Notes: a model not told the origin generated them from the letters alone. A stretch of 64,000 bases of DNA from Ficedula albicollis (GCF_000247815.1 NC_021673.1:104325363-104389362); one strand, 5' to 3'. Numbered from the stretch's first letter, positions 12,851 to 30,005 are shown. A program made the numbers and translations.

Positions 12851-14145
12851 ATGAATGTTAGAAAGGCAATTACTCCTATTTTTGGTTCTGAAAAGTTCTA
12901 CCACTGTATCTATAAACATCCCCAGTGTTCTCTAACCTCAGGACATTTATCTGTAGGGACATTAATGCTCTTTTGAAGTTGTGGGTCATTTTGCAAAATG
13001 TTGGTTTCTTCTTGTTTTATCTTCATATTTGTCAAGATGCTTCTGCTCCATGGAGATGCTTGTTAGTACATTAGCTCTTTGCCTCTGAAGAGCTAGATGA
13101 AAGATTTTAACCTTTCACACTTGTCCCTTATGTTTACTCAGTCATAAGCCACAGCACACCTACCAGAAAAGCAGGAGGAAACACAGAGCAGAGCTGGAGC
13201 ATGTGGCTGGATAATGTTAGTACAGCTGCAAGGGGAACACTCACTAAAGCCAGCAGATCTGGTTAAACCTGAGCTGGGCTGTCAGCACTGAGGTCAATGC
13301 ATTGTCACAGCTGGACCAAGGTGAAATCAGGACTTAACCTCTTTTTTTCTGCTGGTTGCAGATTCAGTGCCTCTTTCTAGCAAGACTGTAAGAGCTCTCT
13401 CCCCACCTCTGGAGAACAGACATTAACCTTGAAGGATAGCTATTTGCATAAAATATGTTGCAAATACTGGATTTCTGAACACAGGCTTCTGTTAACATAT
13501 TTCAATGGAAGCACATTTTTAAAAAAGATGGTTATTTGGAATTGTCACGCATTACAGTGAATACAAATACACTCTTATAAATGAATAAAATGCTAAAGCT
13601 TCTTATGTTAGGATCTGTCACTCAGTCTCAGTGGAACTTTATCCTCTTCATAAAGGCTTAAATTTTCTACTGAAATAAATATAAATCAGCACCTCATTCT
13701 AAGTCATTGAAATGGTGGTTTGCTTTGTTTTTCTTGACAAAAATCAGATGAGATCCAGTTAGCAAGCTGGCAGTAACTGTCTTAGTGGTCAGACTAATCA
13801 CCTCTAATCATTTCAAGCCCTGAGCCACTCTGACATAAAAAGGGAAAATCCAGGCATTGTTGTCTGCACCTCCCTGAGAGAAAGTGTCTTTGGGCACAAA
13901 GCCCAGTGGAGGCCACAACCTCGTACAGAGGAGCCAGAAGAAATAATAAGTAAGTTCAGCCTAGCCTGCAAATGTTCTTTGCCCCAGTGGGGACCCTCCC
14001 AAAGCTCAGAAGGATATCCCTGTGACCTTTCAGACATGTTTTAACCTAACTGGAGAGGTACACAGGAAGCAGGGGGAAAAATGGCAGATAGTCCTCCCTG
14101 TCACAGTGTGATGGGCTGTGCAATTAAGCAGAGTGGTGCTGTTCA

Positions 14146-14527
14146 GGAGCTCCAGAAAGCAGGCTTTGAGAAGCTGTCTGGCAGGAAGAAGTGAGTGTGT
14201 TGTGTATGATGGCTTGTTCCCAGGAAGAGAGCCCTCAATCTCTTTTCCAATGAGGATCTTTTATAGAAAGTCATAGCAAATATCAGGCCAGGCATCAGAC
14301 AGTTCTGTAGTCTCACTGTCCTAAGATTTCAGAAAGGGAGCTCCAGAAAGCAGGCTTTGAGAAGCTGTCTGGCAGGAAGAAGTGAGTGTGTTGTGTATGA
14401 TGGCTTGTTCCCAGGAAGAGAGCCCTCAATCTCTTTTCCAATGAGGATCTTTTATAGAAAATCATAGCAAATATCAGGTCAGGCATCAGACAGTTCCGTA
14501 GTCTCACTGTCTTAAGATTTCAGAAAT
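14146..14527. repeat. Two-copy tandem duplication, 191-bp unit
   Basis: The unit beginning GGAGCTCCAGAAAGCAGGCT occurs at 14146 and 14337. Four transitions are visible between the copies (for example AGAAAGTCATAG/AGAAAATCATAG and GTTCTGTAG/GTTCCGTAG). The second copy abuts the segment that is itself duplicated around the poly-C tract. Confidence 0.92.
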
Positions 14528-14791
14528 AGTGTGTATGGGCCATTTTTTTATTTACACTGGAAATCACAGCTTCTCAACAGAGACTGAGGAGGTTAAATGA
14601 GATTTTTTAACTTCTCTGGGAGCCCTGCTGGGCTGAGGTCCGTGGTCTGCATGTGGGTGCTCATAGTGTCTCTATATGACAAGGTGACAGAAATCAATAT
14701 GTTTTTTCATTGTGAATGTGCTTTGTGACCACAGCCTTTACAGTACACATGAACCATCTCTGATCTTGTAATAATAAGATGTAGACGAAAA
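14528..14791. repeat. 264-bp segment, copy left of poly-C
   Basis: Identical by eye, without indels, to 15029-15292. It begins AGTGTGTATGGGCC and ends GTAGACGAAAA. Twelve unrelated bases (TTTCCTTTGGAA) separate it from the poly-C tract. Confidence 0.93.
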
Positions 14792-14801
14792 TTTCCTTTG
14801 G

Positions 14802-15028
<227 letters not shown>

Positions 15029-15292
15029 AGTGTGTATGGGCCATTTTTTTATTTACACTGGAAATCACAGCTTCTCAACAGAGACTGAGGAGGTTAAATG
15101 AGATTTTTTAACTTCTCTGGGAGCCCTGCTGGGCTGAGGTCCGTGGTCTGCATGTGGGTGCTCATAGTGTCTCTATATGACAAGGTGACAGAAATCAATA
15201 TGTTTTTTCATTGTGAATGTGCTTTGTGACCACAGCCTTTACAGTACACATGAACCATCTCTGATCTTGTAATAATAAGATGTAGACGAAAA
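15029..15292. repeat. 264-bp segment, copy right of poly-C
   Basis: Same sequence as 14528-14791 at a constant offset of 501. After this copy the text continues into unique sequence (CTAAGTTACCAGATC), so this copy is the one in natural continuity on its right side. Confidence 0.93.
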
Positions 15293-16739
15293 CTAAGTTA
15301 CCAGATCTTTTAAAGTCTTCTGCCCTGTTTCCTTCAGTTATTGTAAGAGTTGATAAAGATGTATTTGCTTCTTCCCTTCCCTCCCTCTTCCAGCTCTCCT
15401 TTCTCCCTGTTTCTCAAGTTCTGCTAAGGCCTATCTGCCTGAAGTACTCTTGCAGCTGACTGCTTCCAAAAAACATTTATGAAAATGTTTCTGGACTGGG
15501 ACCAAAAAAAAAGGAATGGAAAGGAGGGGAACGAGGTATGTGTTACAGACCATTTGTTTCCAAACTTTTCTGTTCCTCACAACATCATGCAATCAGACCT
15601 TGATTATCCACATTAACAGAGACTTAACACAGCTTGTATAAAGCAAAAATATAACTAATGCAAACCATATGGCAATTAGGCTATCAGAACATTGAATGAA
15701 AAAGTAATAGGGAAGGGAAATAAGGCCAGTAAAACTCTCAAGCCCCTTTAAACTGGGCTTTAAAATTACTGATTCTACTCTATCTTCTCTGTGGGCTCCC
15801 AGAAGAAAAGAAAACTTTGTCCATGTTCAGCAAACAGCCACTGCAGGTTAAGTTGCCCAGTAGTGAGTCCTGAGGGACAGTACCTCACAAATCACAGCAG
15901 ATAAACACCTATTAAAGCTTGAAAGTGAAACATCCCACCTGCTTAATGCCCTGAGAAATGAAAAACCTGGAGTCAGAAAAAGTTCCTGACTGATGAACTG
16001 AAAATGATAGACTTTGAGCAGTTCATTGTTTAGTTGCCCCATCAGGCTTCAAAGTGCTTTTCTCACCTGGAAGATAAACTTGAAGAAGTTGATTGACCAA
16101 GATGTGTCAGAATATCTCATTTGTTTGTGAGTTTATCCTGTCCTAGTACACTCCATTTCTCAGTGAAAGGAAACAAGAAAGAATTCCTCTTGAAAATGTT
16201 TCTCTCAAAACCTGCTGTCTGCTGATAATTTGATCAAGATACAAAAAACTTTTTTCTGTTTGGGAACATTAAGTGCTACCCTATGGGATTAAAAGCAAAG
16301 AATATGTATTGCATTGGGAAATGGATCCTGGGATTTCAGGACACGGCAAAAACATTTGGAAGACTTAGATGCAAAACTATTGGGAGGGAAAGCAGTAATA
16401 AGGAATCTTACAGTGGTAGCACTGAAACCACCAGATTCCCCGTGTGCTATGGGTCGCTTGGGATTTCACTTGGCTTAAAATCTAGTTTACTGATTCTCAC
16501 TATTCCACGGCAGTGGAATGACTGAAAGGATTCTGCATCTTCTTCTTACCTGCCACGGCTGTCAGAGTGTGTCTTCTGGTGAGTCTAGTATCAGACTGTT
16601 GTTCAGTAATGAAATACTAAGTGGAAAAGAACTCCATACATCTCTGGGAGATAGAAAACCCCAAGGAAAAAAATCTGTGCACGTTCACAAAGAACAAATC
16701 GTACCACCCAAGCTAGATTATTTTTTGATAGAATTACTA
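15293..16739. other. Intergenic, no gene seen
   Basis: Unique AT-rich sequence with only short frames on both strands and nothing exon-like. Confidence 0.5.
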
Positions 16740-17080
16740 AATTAATGGATGATGGGAATGAAATCGATTAAGCGGTTCTGAGCTTTCAGTAAGGCTTTTG
16801 ATATGGTGTGTCACAAAATCTGGTGTGAAAAATGAGTAGCCATCTGAGCTGCAAAGAAACTGTCATGGATTGAATCAAGGACTTAAGGGGAGGGAAAGAA
16901 AGTTCAAAAAATAAATGGCAATGACAAACTAGAAGGACATATTTGCTCTGGGCTCTCCAAAATCTGGTGTTCATTTCACTGGTATTTCATGCCCTATTAG
17001 GGAGCTGTTACGAAAGGTGGAGGTGACAATAAATTAGGAGGCTCAACTGACTTAGAAATATGAGCAGGAATTAGTAGAAA
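16740..17080 (+). mobile_element. Degraded LINE (CR1-like) reverse-transcriptase fragment
   Basis: TTTCAGTAAGGCTTTTGATA with the following bases would translate FSKAFDMV.H, resembling the CR1 reverse-transcriptase FSKAFDTV motif. The flanking text is too decayed to align by eye, so the limits are approximate. Confidence 0.5.
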
Positions 17081-20000
17081 GATGAACTTCCCTTCAGCCT
17101 CATATTCACTCAACATCACCTCCAAACACACACTCCAGACCCCCCATAAAATATCGAATCACACCTATTACTCTGGGAGAAGGGGAGGGAAACACAGCAG
17201 GACTGGAATGTGTGCCCAGAAGGAGTGGCATGGCGAGTTCAGCACAGACCTGAGTGGAGAGACCTCTTGACCACTTGACTACATCCAGCTGGTGACCCTC
17301 TGGGCTGTGGGTTTTGGTTCTCTCACAGCTTGCTTTCCCTGACAGCTGTGCTCTGCTTGGAAGGCTGGAAAGCCAGCAGAGACCTATAGATATGAGAATT
17401 GAAAAAAAGAGAAAAATTGGCAATCTAACTCACATGCACAGAAAAAGGGTATTTTAAGGAATGTGCAGGTATGTTTCATATCATGTCACAGGAAGATCCT
17501 GTCTGCACACTGATGATGAAATTAAGCTTCAAATACAGCTTTGCTGTAATGATTTTTACTCCTGTTTCTGTGTCTCTTCAATAATAACCTGGAGAATTGA
17601 AGGTGATACAATCAAGCTAAAGGACCAGCAAGGGTCCATGACATAGCCTAGGACACATTCCTGAGCCCTTGATGCCTTAAAACTGAGTGCCAACATCAGT
17701 TTCTTCTAACTGCTTATAAGCACTTTATTTGCTCCCTCCCTCCCTCCCTCCCTGTATTAGCATTTACTACTGAGTGTTGTTGGATGAAACCACTTGAAGA
17801 CCTGGAAAGTGCCTTTTATTCCTGTATATGTGTTGTACCAATTTCTATTCTGAAGGTCTTGGACCTTCTGTGACTCGTTTTCTCAGGTGATTTCAGATTT
17901 TTGAGCAACTGAAGTAGCGAGCATGAATGATAGTAAAACTTTGCCAAAGAGAGAGACTAATTTTCTTTTGTTACAGAGATTAATGTTATTCTTTTTGGAT
18001 ACAAAAGAAATCTCCTGGCTGATGAACTTTGCTCTGACACTGGGTGGGAATGACTCCAGACTGCTGTTATTCCCTCTCTTTCCCCAGAATCGCTTTGCTC
18101 AGCAGCTATTTGTAGGGTACTGAACAAGCCAAGGAGCCGCGCCAGTTCCTGCTGAGAATCAGTGATCAGCTCTTGTGCTGGGGGAAAAGGCAATAGGAGC
18201 TGAGCCCTTCTGAGGGAAAGCTGCCTTGTTAAAGACCTCTCAGCTGCTGCCAAGACCAACAAGGCAAACAGCCTTCATGGGCAGCTGTGAGCCCACGGGG
18301 TGGAGAGGTCTTTGCTGGTGGCACAGTCCACTGGCTGAGAACACCTGCGGTTTGAAGGAGCCAGCAGCCCTTTCTGATTAACAACCTCCTACAGAGCACA
18401 TTTTCATCTAATTTACCTCTTTTGGCTTTCAAATAAGCAAGGAATGTCACACCTGCTAAGCAGCTAGAATTATGCAGCATCATAAATTAAACTTTTTAAT
18501 TTGCCAAGATTCCTGGCTTACGCCGTTTATCATTCGGAGTCATCCTTCAGAGAGGCAGGAGTGTTTCCTGCATGGCTGCATGTGAGAAGGGAATCCTTTT
18601 CCCTAGTCCTGCAGCACAGCAGTGGGCAGGATGGCGGTGGGCAGGGGGGTGCCAGCACCAGGAGCTCTCCAGAAGGATGCATCATTAGCAAAGTCGTTAA
18701 CTGAGGACACTTGTGTGGCAGCGCTGTGTTTTGCACCCGTACCCCACACTGCTGGAGGCTGAGTGGCTGGTGGGGTCCTGCAGTTTGGGTCCCCGTGGTG
18801 CAGAGCAGAGCCCTCTGTGGCTCAGGCACTTTGGGCCAGCTGGGCAGCACTGAGGAGACAACAGCTTTGCAGCTGTCAGGTACTCTGAGAAGTCCTTCCA
18901 AAGGGGAGCATGATGCTCACATTAATGCTGCTGTTCCAGCTGAGTAGGCTGGCATCAACTTCAAACATTCTGCTGTGCAGGAAGGGAAAGTGTCCTTATG
19001 AAGTTGGGTATTTTTGGATTTCCTCTTCCTGTCCCTTGACTCAAGGCCCAAACTGTTTAAAGCATGAGAGAGGGAATCAGTGAAGCGGATCCTTCTGTAA
19101 ATGCATTTCACTGATGGAAGCCGTCTTTGGAGATTGTTATCTCTTGAGAATTATTTAATGAAGTGAGTATCTGTTGGAAAAGTATTGATGAGACTGGGTT
19201 TTACATAAAAGAGCAAATTGGTGCTGCTGCTTAGCACAAGCTTCCTGGAGGAGAAATCAGAAATGTGAACTAGTCCCAAGCCTGGTAACTGCAGAAGAAA
19301 TGGGATGAGTGTACTGTCTTTTCCTGTGAAATTTTTCAGTGGCCTTTTTCCCAAAGCTGAATCCTTCTCATTGTTTGGAGAATCGTGGTAGGTTCTACTT
19401 CTCAACAAGAAATAGACTTATTCTATTATGTACTGCAGTTTGAGGTCAGGGAATGTGGAGTGAAAGCACTAAAGTGAAAAAATAATTTCCATTTGAGGAA
19501 ATATTTGAAGTAGCAGCAAATTGGTTTTTGAACAAATCTATGAAGAGTTATCTAGGCAGCAAGTAATACAAATGAGTTAAACTGCTCATAAGCATTTGAC
19601 CTTTTCTAGAAGTGAAAAATCTGTATCAAAATAGATACAGATGTGTGTGGATGTGCTTAGGGTAAAATAACCACATGTGAAGAACTTAACCCAAAAATAG
19701 TAGCACACATAGTCTAGATGTTCTAGCATCACAAACAGATGCTAGAAGATGAGGGTGATTCGTGGTACCTTGCAGAGAGAAAGAGCTTAATTTGGATGCT
19801 ATTCCTTCTTTCTGCACAACATACACATAGCTGCTCGGAAAACAAGTTGAGAAGGAGCCAAGCAGGACAGCAGTGAATGGCATGAAGCCCCCAAAGGGAA
19901 AACAAAGTTCACCAACTGTGTGCAGCACAGCTCGGCTTTCCCTCTCTGCTGCTGGCTTTGCTGGGGCCAGCAGCTCAGCCTGGGGCCGGAGGGCAGAGGG

Positions 20001-21330
20001 TGGATTTCTTCTGAACAGCCTTCTCCCAGTGAGATCCTGGGCTTGTCAAGGGAAGAGCAAAAGAGCTGTGAAGGCTCAGGGATCTACCTGCTTATGAGAG
20101 ACACCAAAACTGCTCTTTGATATGGTGCAATCAGAACAATCCACTGAGGTTTTGTTTTGTTGTGGTCTCATCTGAGGGAAGATAAACTCTTAAGTTAAAT
20201 ATGCACATTGCCTATGCAATACTGATAAAGAATCTTCTACACTCTATCCCTGCAGTTAAGGGATATAAAAATCCTTCATTTAAATGAAGACTACATTATT
20301 ACTGTTCACATCTAAATTAAAAGTGTGGAGACCAAGTCTGTAGCTGTTACACACATCTCTCCCCAAAGGATTTAACCATATTTATTCAGTGTAGGGACAG
20401 ATGTGGGAGGCTCAGGGTCTGTAATAAGCATATCCATGGCTTGGATGTGCTGGCACTGCTGGGTCCTTCTCAGTCAGCAATGGGAATGCAGCCTATGGGT
20501 AGCAGGCTGTGTCTTGATTCAGCTGGGCCTGGAGCAGCAATGCCACTAATTCCAAGTCCAGTAGGAACAGCCCAACTCCACAGGTCAGTAGTGTTAAATG
20601 GCTTCTGGAAGCCAAATCACTCGGATCCCTCATCACCATGTGAAGTGTATTTAGAACTTCACACCTGTGAGTTATAATAAAAAAATATGCTAACATATAC
20701 ATCAACGAGGTGTGATTTGTGATGTTAATGACTTTCCCATCTATACATTTACTGACAAAATATATTGCATAATTTATGGAATTGCTTTAGCACTCAGAGC
20801 ACAAACAGCATCTCCTGATTGGTTCAGTTCAGTGTCATATGTTATAGAGAAAATATGTTTATACTCAACAAAGATATAAATTTTAAGGAAACCTTGAGCA
20901 AAATAAAAAACTTATAAATGTGTTTTCTGCCTGTTGAACACAGAATTTATATTTGTAATCTTATCTGAGCTGTGTTGCAACAGTCAGGTTGGCTTTTGTT
21001 TTCACCCCTAAAGGCTTTCTTCAAATATTCCTGTACTAGAAATGTTTTCTGAAGCTTTACAACCAGACAATTAAGTGAGTACAAAGAGCACAATAATTAC
21101 TTCACACAGCAAGTATTGTGTTGTGTGTGGTAATGCCTTTCTTCCTTTCAGTTTTTTTTAATCTAGAGATAAGTTACACTGGCAGACTGGCTTCTGAGTC
21201 CATATCCAGTTCAGTTAGGATCAGTTTTAAGAGAATATTGCTCTTCAGAAAATACATAAATGTAAATGTTTGAAGACTGGAAAGAGTTAAAGTGATCTAG
21301 GGATTTTTCATTCTCACTAATTGATGAGAG
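17081..21330. other. Intergenic, no gene seen
   Basis: Contains a (CTCC)n tract and a few GC-richer patches (about 18240-18350, 18600-18900, 19920-20090). Open frames there overlap on both strands and look like chance. Confidence 0.5.
17732..17753. repeat. (CTCC)n microsatellite
   Basis: Five CTCC units. Confidence 0.9.
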
Positions 21331-21350
21331 CATTTAAACTCTTCTGCTAT

Positions 21351-21550
<200 letters not shown>

Positions 21551-21559
21551 TTTAAACTC

Positions 21560-24499
<2,940 letters not shown>

Positions 24500-24525
24500 G
24501 GTCTTAATGTTGTGCAAACACTGAT

Positions 24526-24685
24526 CAGCAATAGCTAAAATATTGGTGTGCCATCATTACTGCTTTACCACAAGTACAAAACACAGCACCATATGGGCTG
24601 CTACACAGCAATAGCTAAAATATTGGTGTGCCATCATCACTGCTTTACCACAAGTGCAAAACACAGCACCATATGGGCTGCTATG
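24526..24685. repeat. Two-copy tandem duplication, 80-bp unit
   Basis: The unit CAGCAATAGCTAAAATATTG... occurs at 24526 and 24606, with two transitions (CATCATTAC/CATCATCAC and AGTACAAA/AGTGCAAA). It starts 29 bp after the second poly-C tract. Confidence 0.92.
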
Positions 24686-27344
24686 AAGAAAATTAACTTC
24701 ACCCCAACCAGACTCAATATAGCATCATGACAGGACATGCACAAGGACTAATGAACTCATATATGCATAATGTGTGTGAGTATCAGATTGATTCTTTTGT
24801 GTACGTTGGACTAGACAAGAGCATATTAATGTGTTTGTAGGATTGGGAGTTCTGATTGCACTTACTCAGGCCTGGCAGCAGTATTAATGTATGTCTAGCA
24901 TGACAGATACTTAGGCTTTAATTGTGACCCCCGAGCACATCATCACCAAAAACTTAAATTGCTAGAAATATCACAACTGTAGAAATGCAATTAAAAATCT
25001 TCTAGCTGCTACTAAAAACACATCAATATAAGAGTTTCGGAAGTAAAAATACCATTGCTTGAAAAGGCTGTCAGTGAGTGTGAGATATTAATGTCCCCTG
25101 ACATATTCCCTCAGACAAGCTATAGTAAGTATCATTCTCACTCTTCATATTCAAGACTCCCCTTTTCTGTGCCTTTGCACATTGAATCCTACCAGCAATA
25201 TTAAAAAAAAAAAAATTAAAAAAATCATAGCAGGGTGTTTGTAGACCCCAGGCCCTTTCAGCCTCAAATCTTCCTTCCACCTCTCTCAAGCCGTACTACT
25301 GAGAAAGAACAGCACATGCTGTGGTGATAGGACTGGAAGGGAAGTGGGAGCACCAGAGGGCACTGCATCTTCCAGGAGGGGCCCTGGAGGTGGAGATGTG
25401 ACAGCCTTGGCCTGGAGAGACAACTGGAGGAAGTGTGGGAGGCAGGAAGTGGCTTTCATGCCTGAAGCAGATCAGGTGAGTCTGGAGAAATAACCAGGGC
25501 AGGAGCTGCCTTCTCAGCCTTCCACAGAGAAGCCTGCTTGGAAATAGCAGCAGGAGTGGAAAAGGCATTTTGCTGCTGCTGTTTATTGCAGTTTGCAAAG
25601 AATTGACAAGACTTTAGAAAGATTTTGCCATTAAAGTGGGCAAGGATGCTGAAGGGGAATGCTGGATGCTGAGCAGGGATGTGCAGAACAAACTCCCTCA
25701 TGCCAGTGGTGTATGGAAAGGTCCCACGGGCAGTGAATGTGAATGTGAATGGCTGTGGCAATGCAAATACACCCATCAGTTTATATTTTCACCATATAGA
25801 TAAGGTCTAAGCTACAAGAACCAACCACACAAATGAGCTCCATTAGAAACAATATTATTTTTCACATGGTCTGTTGGATTTTACTGGTAGTGTGCTCCAA
25901 AATTGGAAGTGGTCACTGTCTTCCCTAACAAGCATCACGCAACAGACCTAAGCTGTAGTTTTTTTTTCTATTCCTAATTTGATTTTTCTTTTTATAAAGC
26001 CCCGTGTCTCAGATGAGCTGTGGGATGCATGAGATTTTGTAGTGCAAGGCTCCAAGTTGATAAAATAAGTGTAAAGCCAACAATAAATCCAAAGTGATAC
26101 AACAAATCATTCTGTTACAGTGATCTGCCTATATAACTTGCTGCCTCTGAAGGCTAATGCACAAATGCTTTAAGTTACTTTGGGAGGCAGAGAAACCCAG
26201 TAACTTCTGAATCAGAAAACTAATGAGGCTGTGAAACCTCAAGTAAACTTTAAATTTACTTACTTTCCTTTAGTCATTCTTGATATGGGGGAAGGGGCAG
26301 GGGGAGAAGAGACAAGACTCAAAACAACCATGAAACGTGATCCTGCTGAGTTTTGGAGTGAGTAATGCCAAAGGCTTTAGGTTTGCCACTGCCATTACAG
26401 CTTCCCCAGGCCTTCCCAAAGGAAGATGCTTGGAATAGCTGTTGCTGGAAGTGTCAATTTATCTCCATTGCCACACCTCAAAGCACAAGTCTGTTTGTGT
26501 TTTTGCTACATGTTATTAAAGAACTGTGAAGGGGCACATACAGTAAGCAATTGGATCTGGGGACAGACACACATACAGTGAAATAAAAAGAACACATTTC
26601 AGAGATATTAAAGATGAGCCAGAACCAGATAGAGGAGATACTCAAAATGAAGATGATGCATTACACTTTCAGATCAAGTCTTTGTGGCACAGACACCTTT
26701 TTGAAACACACTATGTAGAGCAGGGTAAGAAGTTTTTCCTGTTTTTTATTTTTCATTTTACTAGATATAGACCTTAAGCTGTTAGTACTCCATGAAGGTA
26801 TCCTGCCAGGGACAGACTACTTTTGCTGATAAAGAAGCCCAGGAAGCTGTCAGGAGCATTGCTGTAAGAAAGATACAGATTACCTGCCATCACCTCTCCC
26901 ACCATCCCCACTACTGCTCTTTCAGAATAACTTAGCAAAAATCACCTACCTCAAGTCCTGGAGAGATGATGAGTTGGGTGATACAACAAATGGCAAACCA
27001 TTTAAAGTACCTCTTTATTCATTTATATACCTTTTATATACTGGGTATACTGGGCATTGAAGAAAACATCTCTCCCTCCTTTCCAGAGTGGGACTGATGT
27101 CTCCCAAAGTTCTGCAGCTCTACTGGGCTTGCATTTATGTAACTTTCTTCTGAAAAGGGAGGTTGGATTATGAACACTTAAAACAGTTGTCACTGCTGTT
27201 TTCTTTGTCTCCTCTAAAATGCCACCCCCTCCAGATAACTTTCAGAGTTCTGGAATATCAGCCACGTGTTCATTATCTTCTTTCTCCTCCTTTATGATTC
27301 CTTATGTTTGCTCTGTTCCTAATTCCTGAATGAGTGGTGTGGAT
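24686..27344. other. Intergenic, no gene seen
   Basis: A GC-richer patch at 25300-25760 has overlapping frames on the minus strand but no recognisable protein. It contains a CTCF-like motif, listed separately. Confidence 0.5.
25350..25363 (+). promoter_or_regulatory. CTCF-like motif (13 of 14)
   Basis: GCACCAGAGGGCAC matches the core consensus CCASYAGRKGGCRS at 13 of 14 positions. Motif evidence only. Confidence 0.3.
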
Positions 27345-27722
27345 TTGAATGCATTAGTCCAACCCTGCTGCTATGGGCAGGAACACCTTCCACTAGATGG
27401 AAGTTGCTCAGAACCTCATCAATGTTTCCAGAACAGGCATCTACCTCTCTGGGCAACCTGTTCCAGCATTTTTCCATTCTCACTGGAAAAAATGTCTTCT
27501 ATCTAATCTGAATTGTCCCTTTTTTAGTTTAAAACAATTACCCTCCATCCCATTCCAACAGGCCCTGCTACAAAGTCTGTCACCATCTTTCCTGTAGACC
27601 ACCCTGAAGTACTGAAAGGCTGCAGTGAGGTCCCCATGGAGCCTTCTCTTCTCCAGAGAACAACCCCACCTCTCAGCCTTTTCTCATCGGAGATGTGCTC
27701 CAACCATGTGATCAGCTCCATC
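27345..27722 (-). mobile_element. CR1 LINE 3' fragment, antisense
   Basis: The plus strand reads as the reverse complement of a CR1 3' region: AGTCCAACCCTGCTGCTATG, CTCTGGGCAACCTGTTCCAG, CTGCAGTGAGGTCCCCATGG, TCTCAGCCTTTTCTCATCGG. The extreme 3' ATTCTATGA tip is missing. Confidence 0.82.
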
Positions 27723-29416
27723 TGAAGTCCTCATCTGTTTTTTCTTCTTGGCAAAATGTTGTTTTGCCTAAGCCTTGATTTCTCTATAATTTGTATGGAT
27801 TGATAGCTGTAGGATGAGAGTGAGGACACAAAGCTGCTTGCTGTGTTTTCTTTGGCTGGCTCCAGCTTTACAGCATTGAAGTTCACAGAATGCCTTTTGG
27901 AACAGTATCAGACAGACTCTGCAACATAAACTCTCTGTCAGAAGAACTAGGGAAAAAAAGAGTAACATCAGTACAACAGTAAGAAACACTGCAGAACACT
28001 TTTCTCCTTGTCTCCTTTGACCCCTTGTCCCCCTGCCTCTCTACCTGTGCAAAGTATGTATGTATGCATGAGTGCAGCAGCTGAAATAGTATCTGGTTGA
28101 CACAAGCAATCTCTAATCTCTGTCCTCAGCAGAGAAATCCATGATTCCTGCTGCATTTCAAGTTTGGGATCACATTGCCAGCATCACCTTCTGTCCAAGG
28201 ACTCCTTTGGCACACGTATCTTACTCATACTTTTTGAAACACTGGATGTGTCCATGCATATTTCAATGGATAGATCACAGAACATAACTTTTTATGGTCC
28301 TGTAATTATTGCAAAGAAGTGTGCTTGGCTGGCATACCTAGCCTCTCAAGCTGGTTGTGTGGAATATGATGCTAGAGGTTTGGATTTTGTTTCATAACAC
28401 TAGGGTTTTATGCATACATTCTGCAATAGGCTGAAGTGCTACAAGGTTTATCCAAGAACCATCATTCTTCTCAGGACTGGGGTTGTGTTTCTGGAGTTTT
28501 TCAGTACCTCTGTTCAATTTATAGCAATGGCCTGTACCTGCCAGTTACAATTTAAAGAAGATGATTTCCAGACGCAGGGCAAACCTATCTCTGTGTCTTC
28601 AGATCTGAATTTTAGAGTAGTTTTGAACTGGGAGTTGACCAGCTGTGAGTCATTCTGTCCAAGCTGCGTCTGTTAGATTTAGAGCTTCTCAAAATGTTTC
28701 AGGTTGACTGATACATTTATATAGATACTGCCCCTATTCCAGATGGCTTAGCAGGATCATTTAAGGGCTGAAACACTGAGCAGTCAGCCACATCCTTGAA
28801 TTTGGTTTCCCATAAAGTTTTGGAAGTATAGAGCAGTTGCTCTGCTTGCAATGTCTCCTTGAAACTTCTGTGTGAGAAGATGTTCTGTGGTTCCAGCAGA
28901 TGGCTCAGCAAAGGAGCCTTTTTGCTCCTTTGCTGCTGCAACAAAGGCAATTCCCAGCATATCCAGACATTGGTCAGTGCTTTGTAGAAAGAGGGACCAT
29001 CCAAACACCATGGAAGATCAGTACAGCCATTCTCAGGAGCTTTAAGGGTGTAAACCTTTCCACTGGCAGTAATGACCACAGCTCTAGAAACAGAGCAGTT
29101 TCACGATTCTTTGAGTAACTTACCCACCAGCCATTCTAGTATTGGTGTCTTTAACATCTTTAACAGAAGGAATCACATCCCCCTTATAGCAGTCCTGCAT
29201 CTCAAGAACAAAAGCACCATCACCCCTCCCATAGCAGCAGCAGGCACAGGGAATGGCAGGAAATGCCCAGGGCTGCAGAGGGTTGCTGTGACAAGACCAA
29301 GTACTGCCAGCACAATACCATTTCTTCAGAGCAGGGCATCCTTCACGCACTGCATTTGTGCAAGTGCATTTCTAAACATGCAATTCACCTCTTTCATATA
29401 CTGGCACAGCGTATCT
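27723..29416. other. Intergenic, possible unrecognised relic
   Basis: Two adjacent minus-strand open frames (28717-29079 and 29120-29350) stand out slightly. I cannot name a protein for them; see findings. Confidence 0.4.
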
Positions 29417-29848
29417 TACTCCACTCTGGTGAGCTGCATCCAGCTCCAGGGATCCCAGCAAAGGCTGAGAGAATTTGGTTTGTTCAGCCTGGAGAAGAGA
29501 GGGCTTCAGGGTGACCTGAATTGCAACCCTTCAGTATCTGAAGGGAGCCCACAAGAAAGATGGAGAGAGACGTTTTGTAAGGGGTTGTAGTGACAGGAGA
29601 AGAGGGCATGTATTAATCCTGAGAAAGATCTGATTTAGACTAGATATTAGAAAGAATTTTTCACCTTGAGAGCTGGAACAAGTTGTCCAGAGAAGCTGTG
29701 GATGCCCCATCCCTGGTGTTCAAGGCCAGGCTGGATGGGGCTTTGTGCAACCTGGTCTGGTGGAAGGCGCCCCAGCCTGTGGCAGGAGGGCTGGAATGAG
29801 ATGATCTTTAAGGTCCCTTCCAATCCAAACCATTCTGTGATTCTATGA
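29417..29848 (+). mobile_element. CR1 LINE 3' fragment, sense
   Basis: It reads CTGCATCCAGCTCCAGGGAT, then GTTCAGCCTGGAGAAGAGAG, TGTTCAAGGCCAGGCTGGAT, and ends AACCATTCTGTGATTCTATG, a full CR1 3' tip. It stops about 140 bp beyond the inferred PTPRM 3' end, converging on the gene. Confidence 0.9.
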
Positions 29849-30005
29849 CCTTGCTATTGGCTGGATCAACACTGGGTCACACAATAAACACTCACTGGAG
29901 GTAGCTCAGTATTTACTAGATTTAATCTAGAAAAGAGGCTTAGTTGGAGGCACTCAGATGCCAAGAGATATTAAATTAAACAAAATTTTATCATGTATGT
30001 AATTA

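Larger units (their letters stand above)
9885..14145. other. Intergenic with simple repeats, no gene seen
   Basis: It includes the CA-rich and AAT/AAC microsatellites listed separately. A 159-codon open frame at 12062-12541 has low-complexity, cysteine-rich text and overlaps equal-sized frames on the other strand, so I do not call a gene. Confidence 0.55.

Noticed and set aside
18530..18901. 123-codon minus-strand frame in a GC-richer patch
   Set aside because: GC-rich patches have fewer stops. Overlapping plus-strand frames and no protein similarity recognised.
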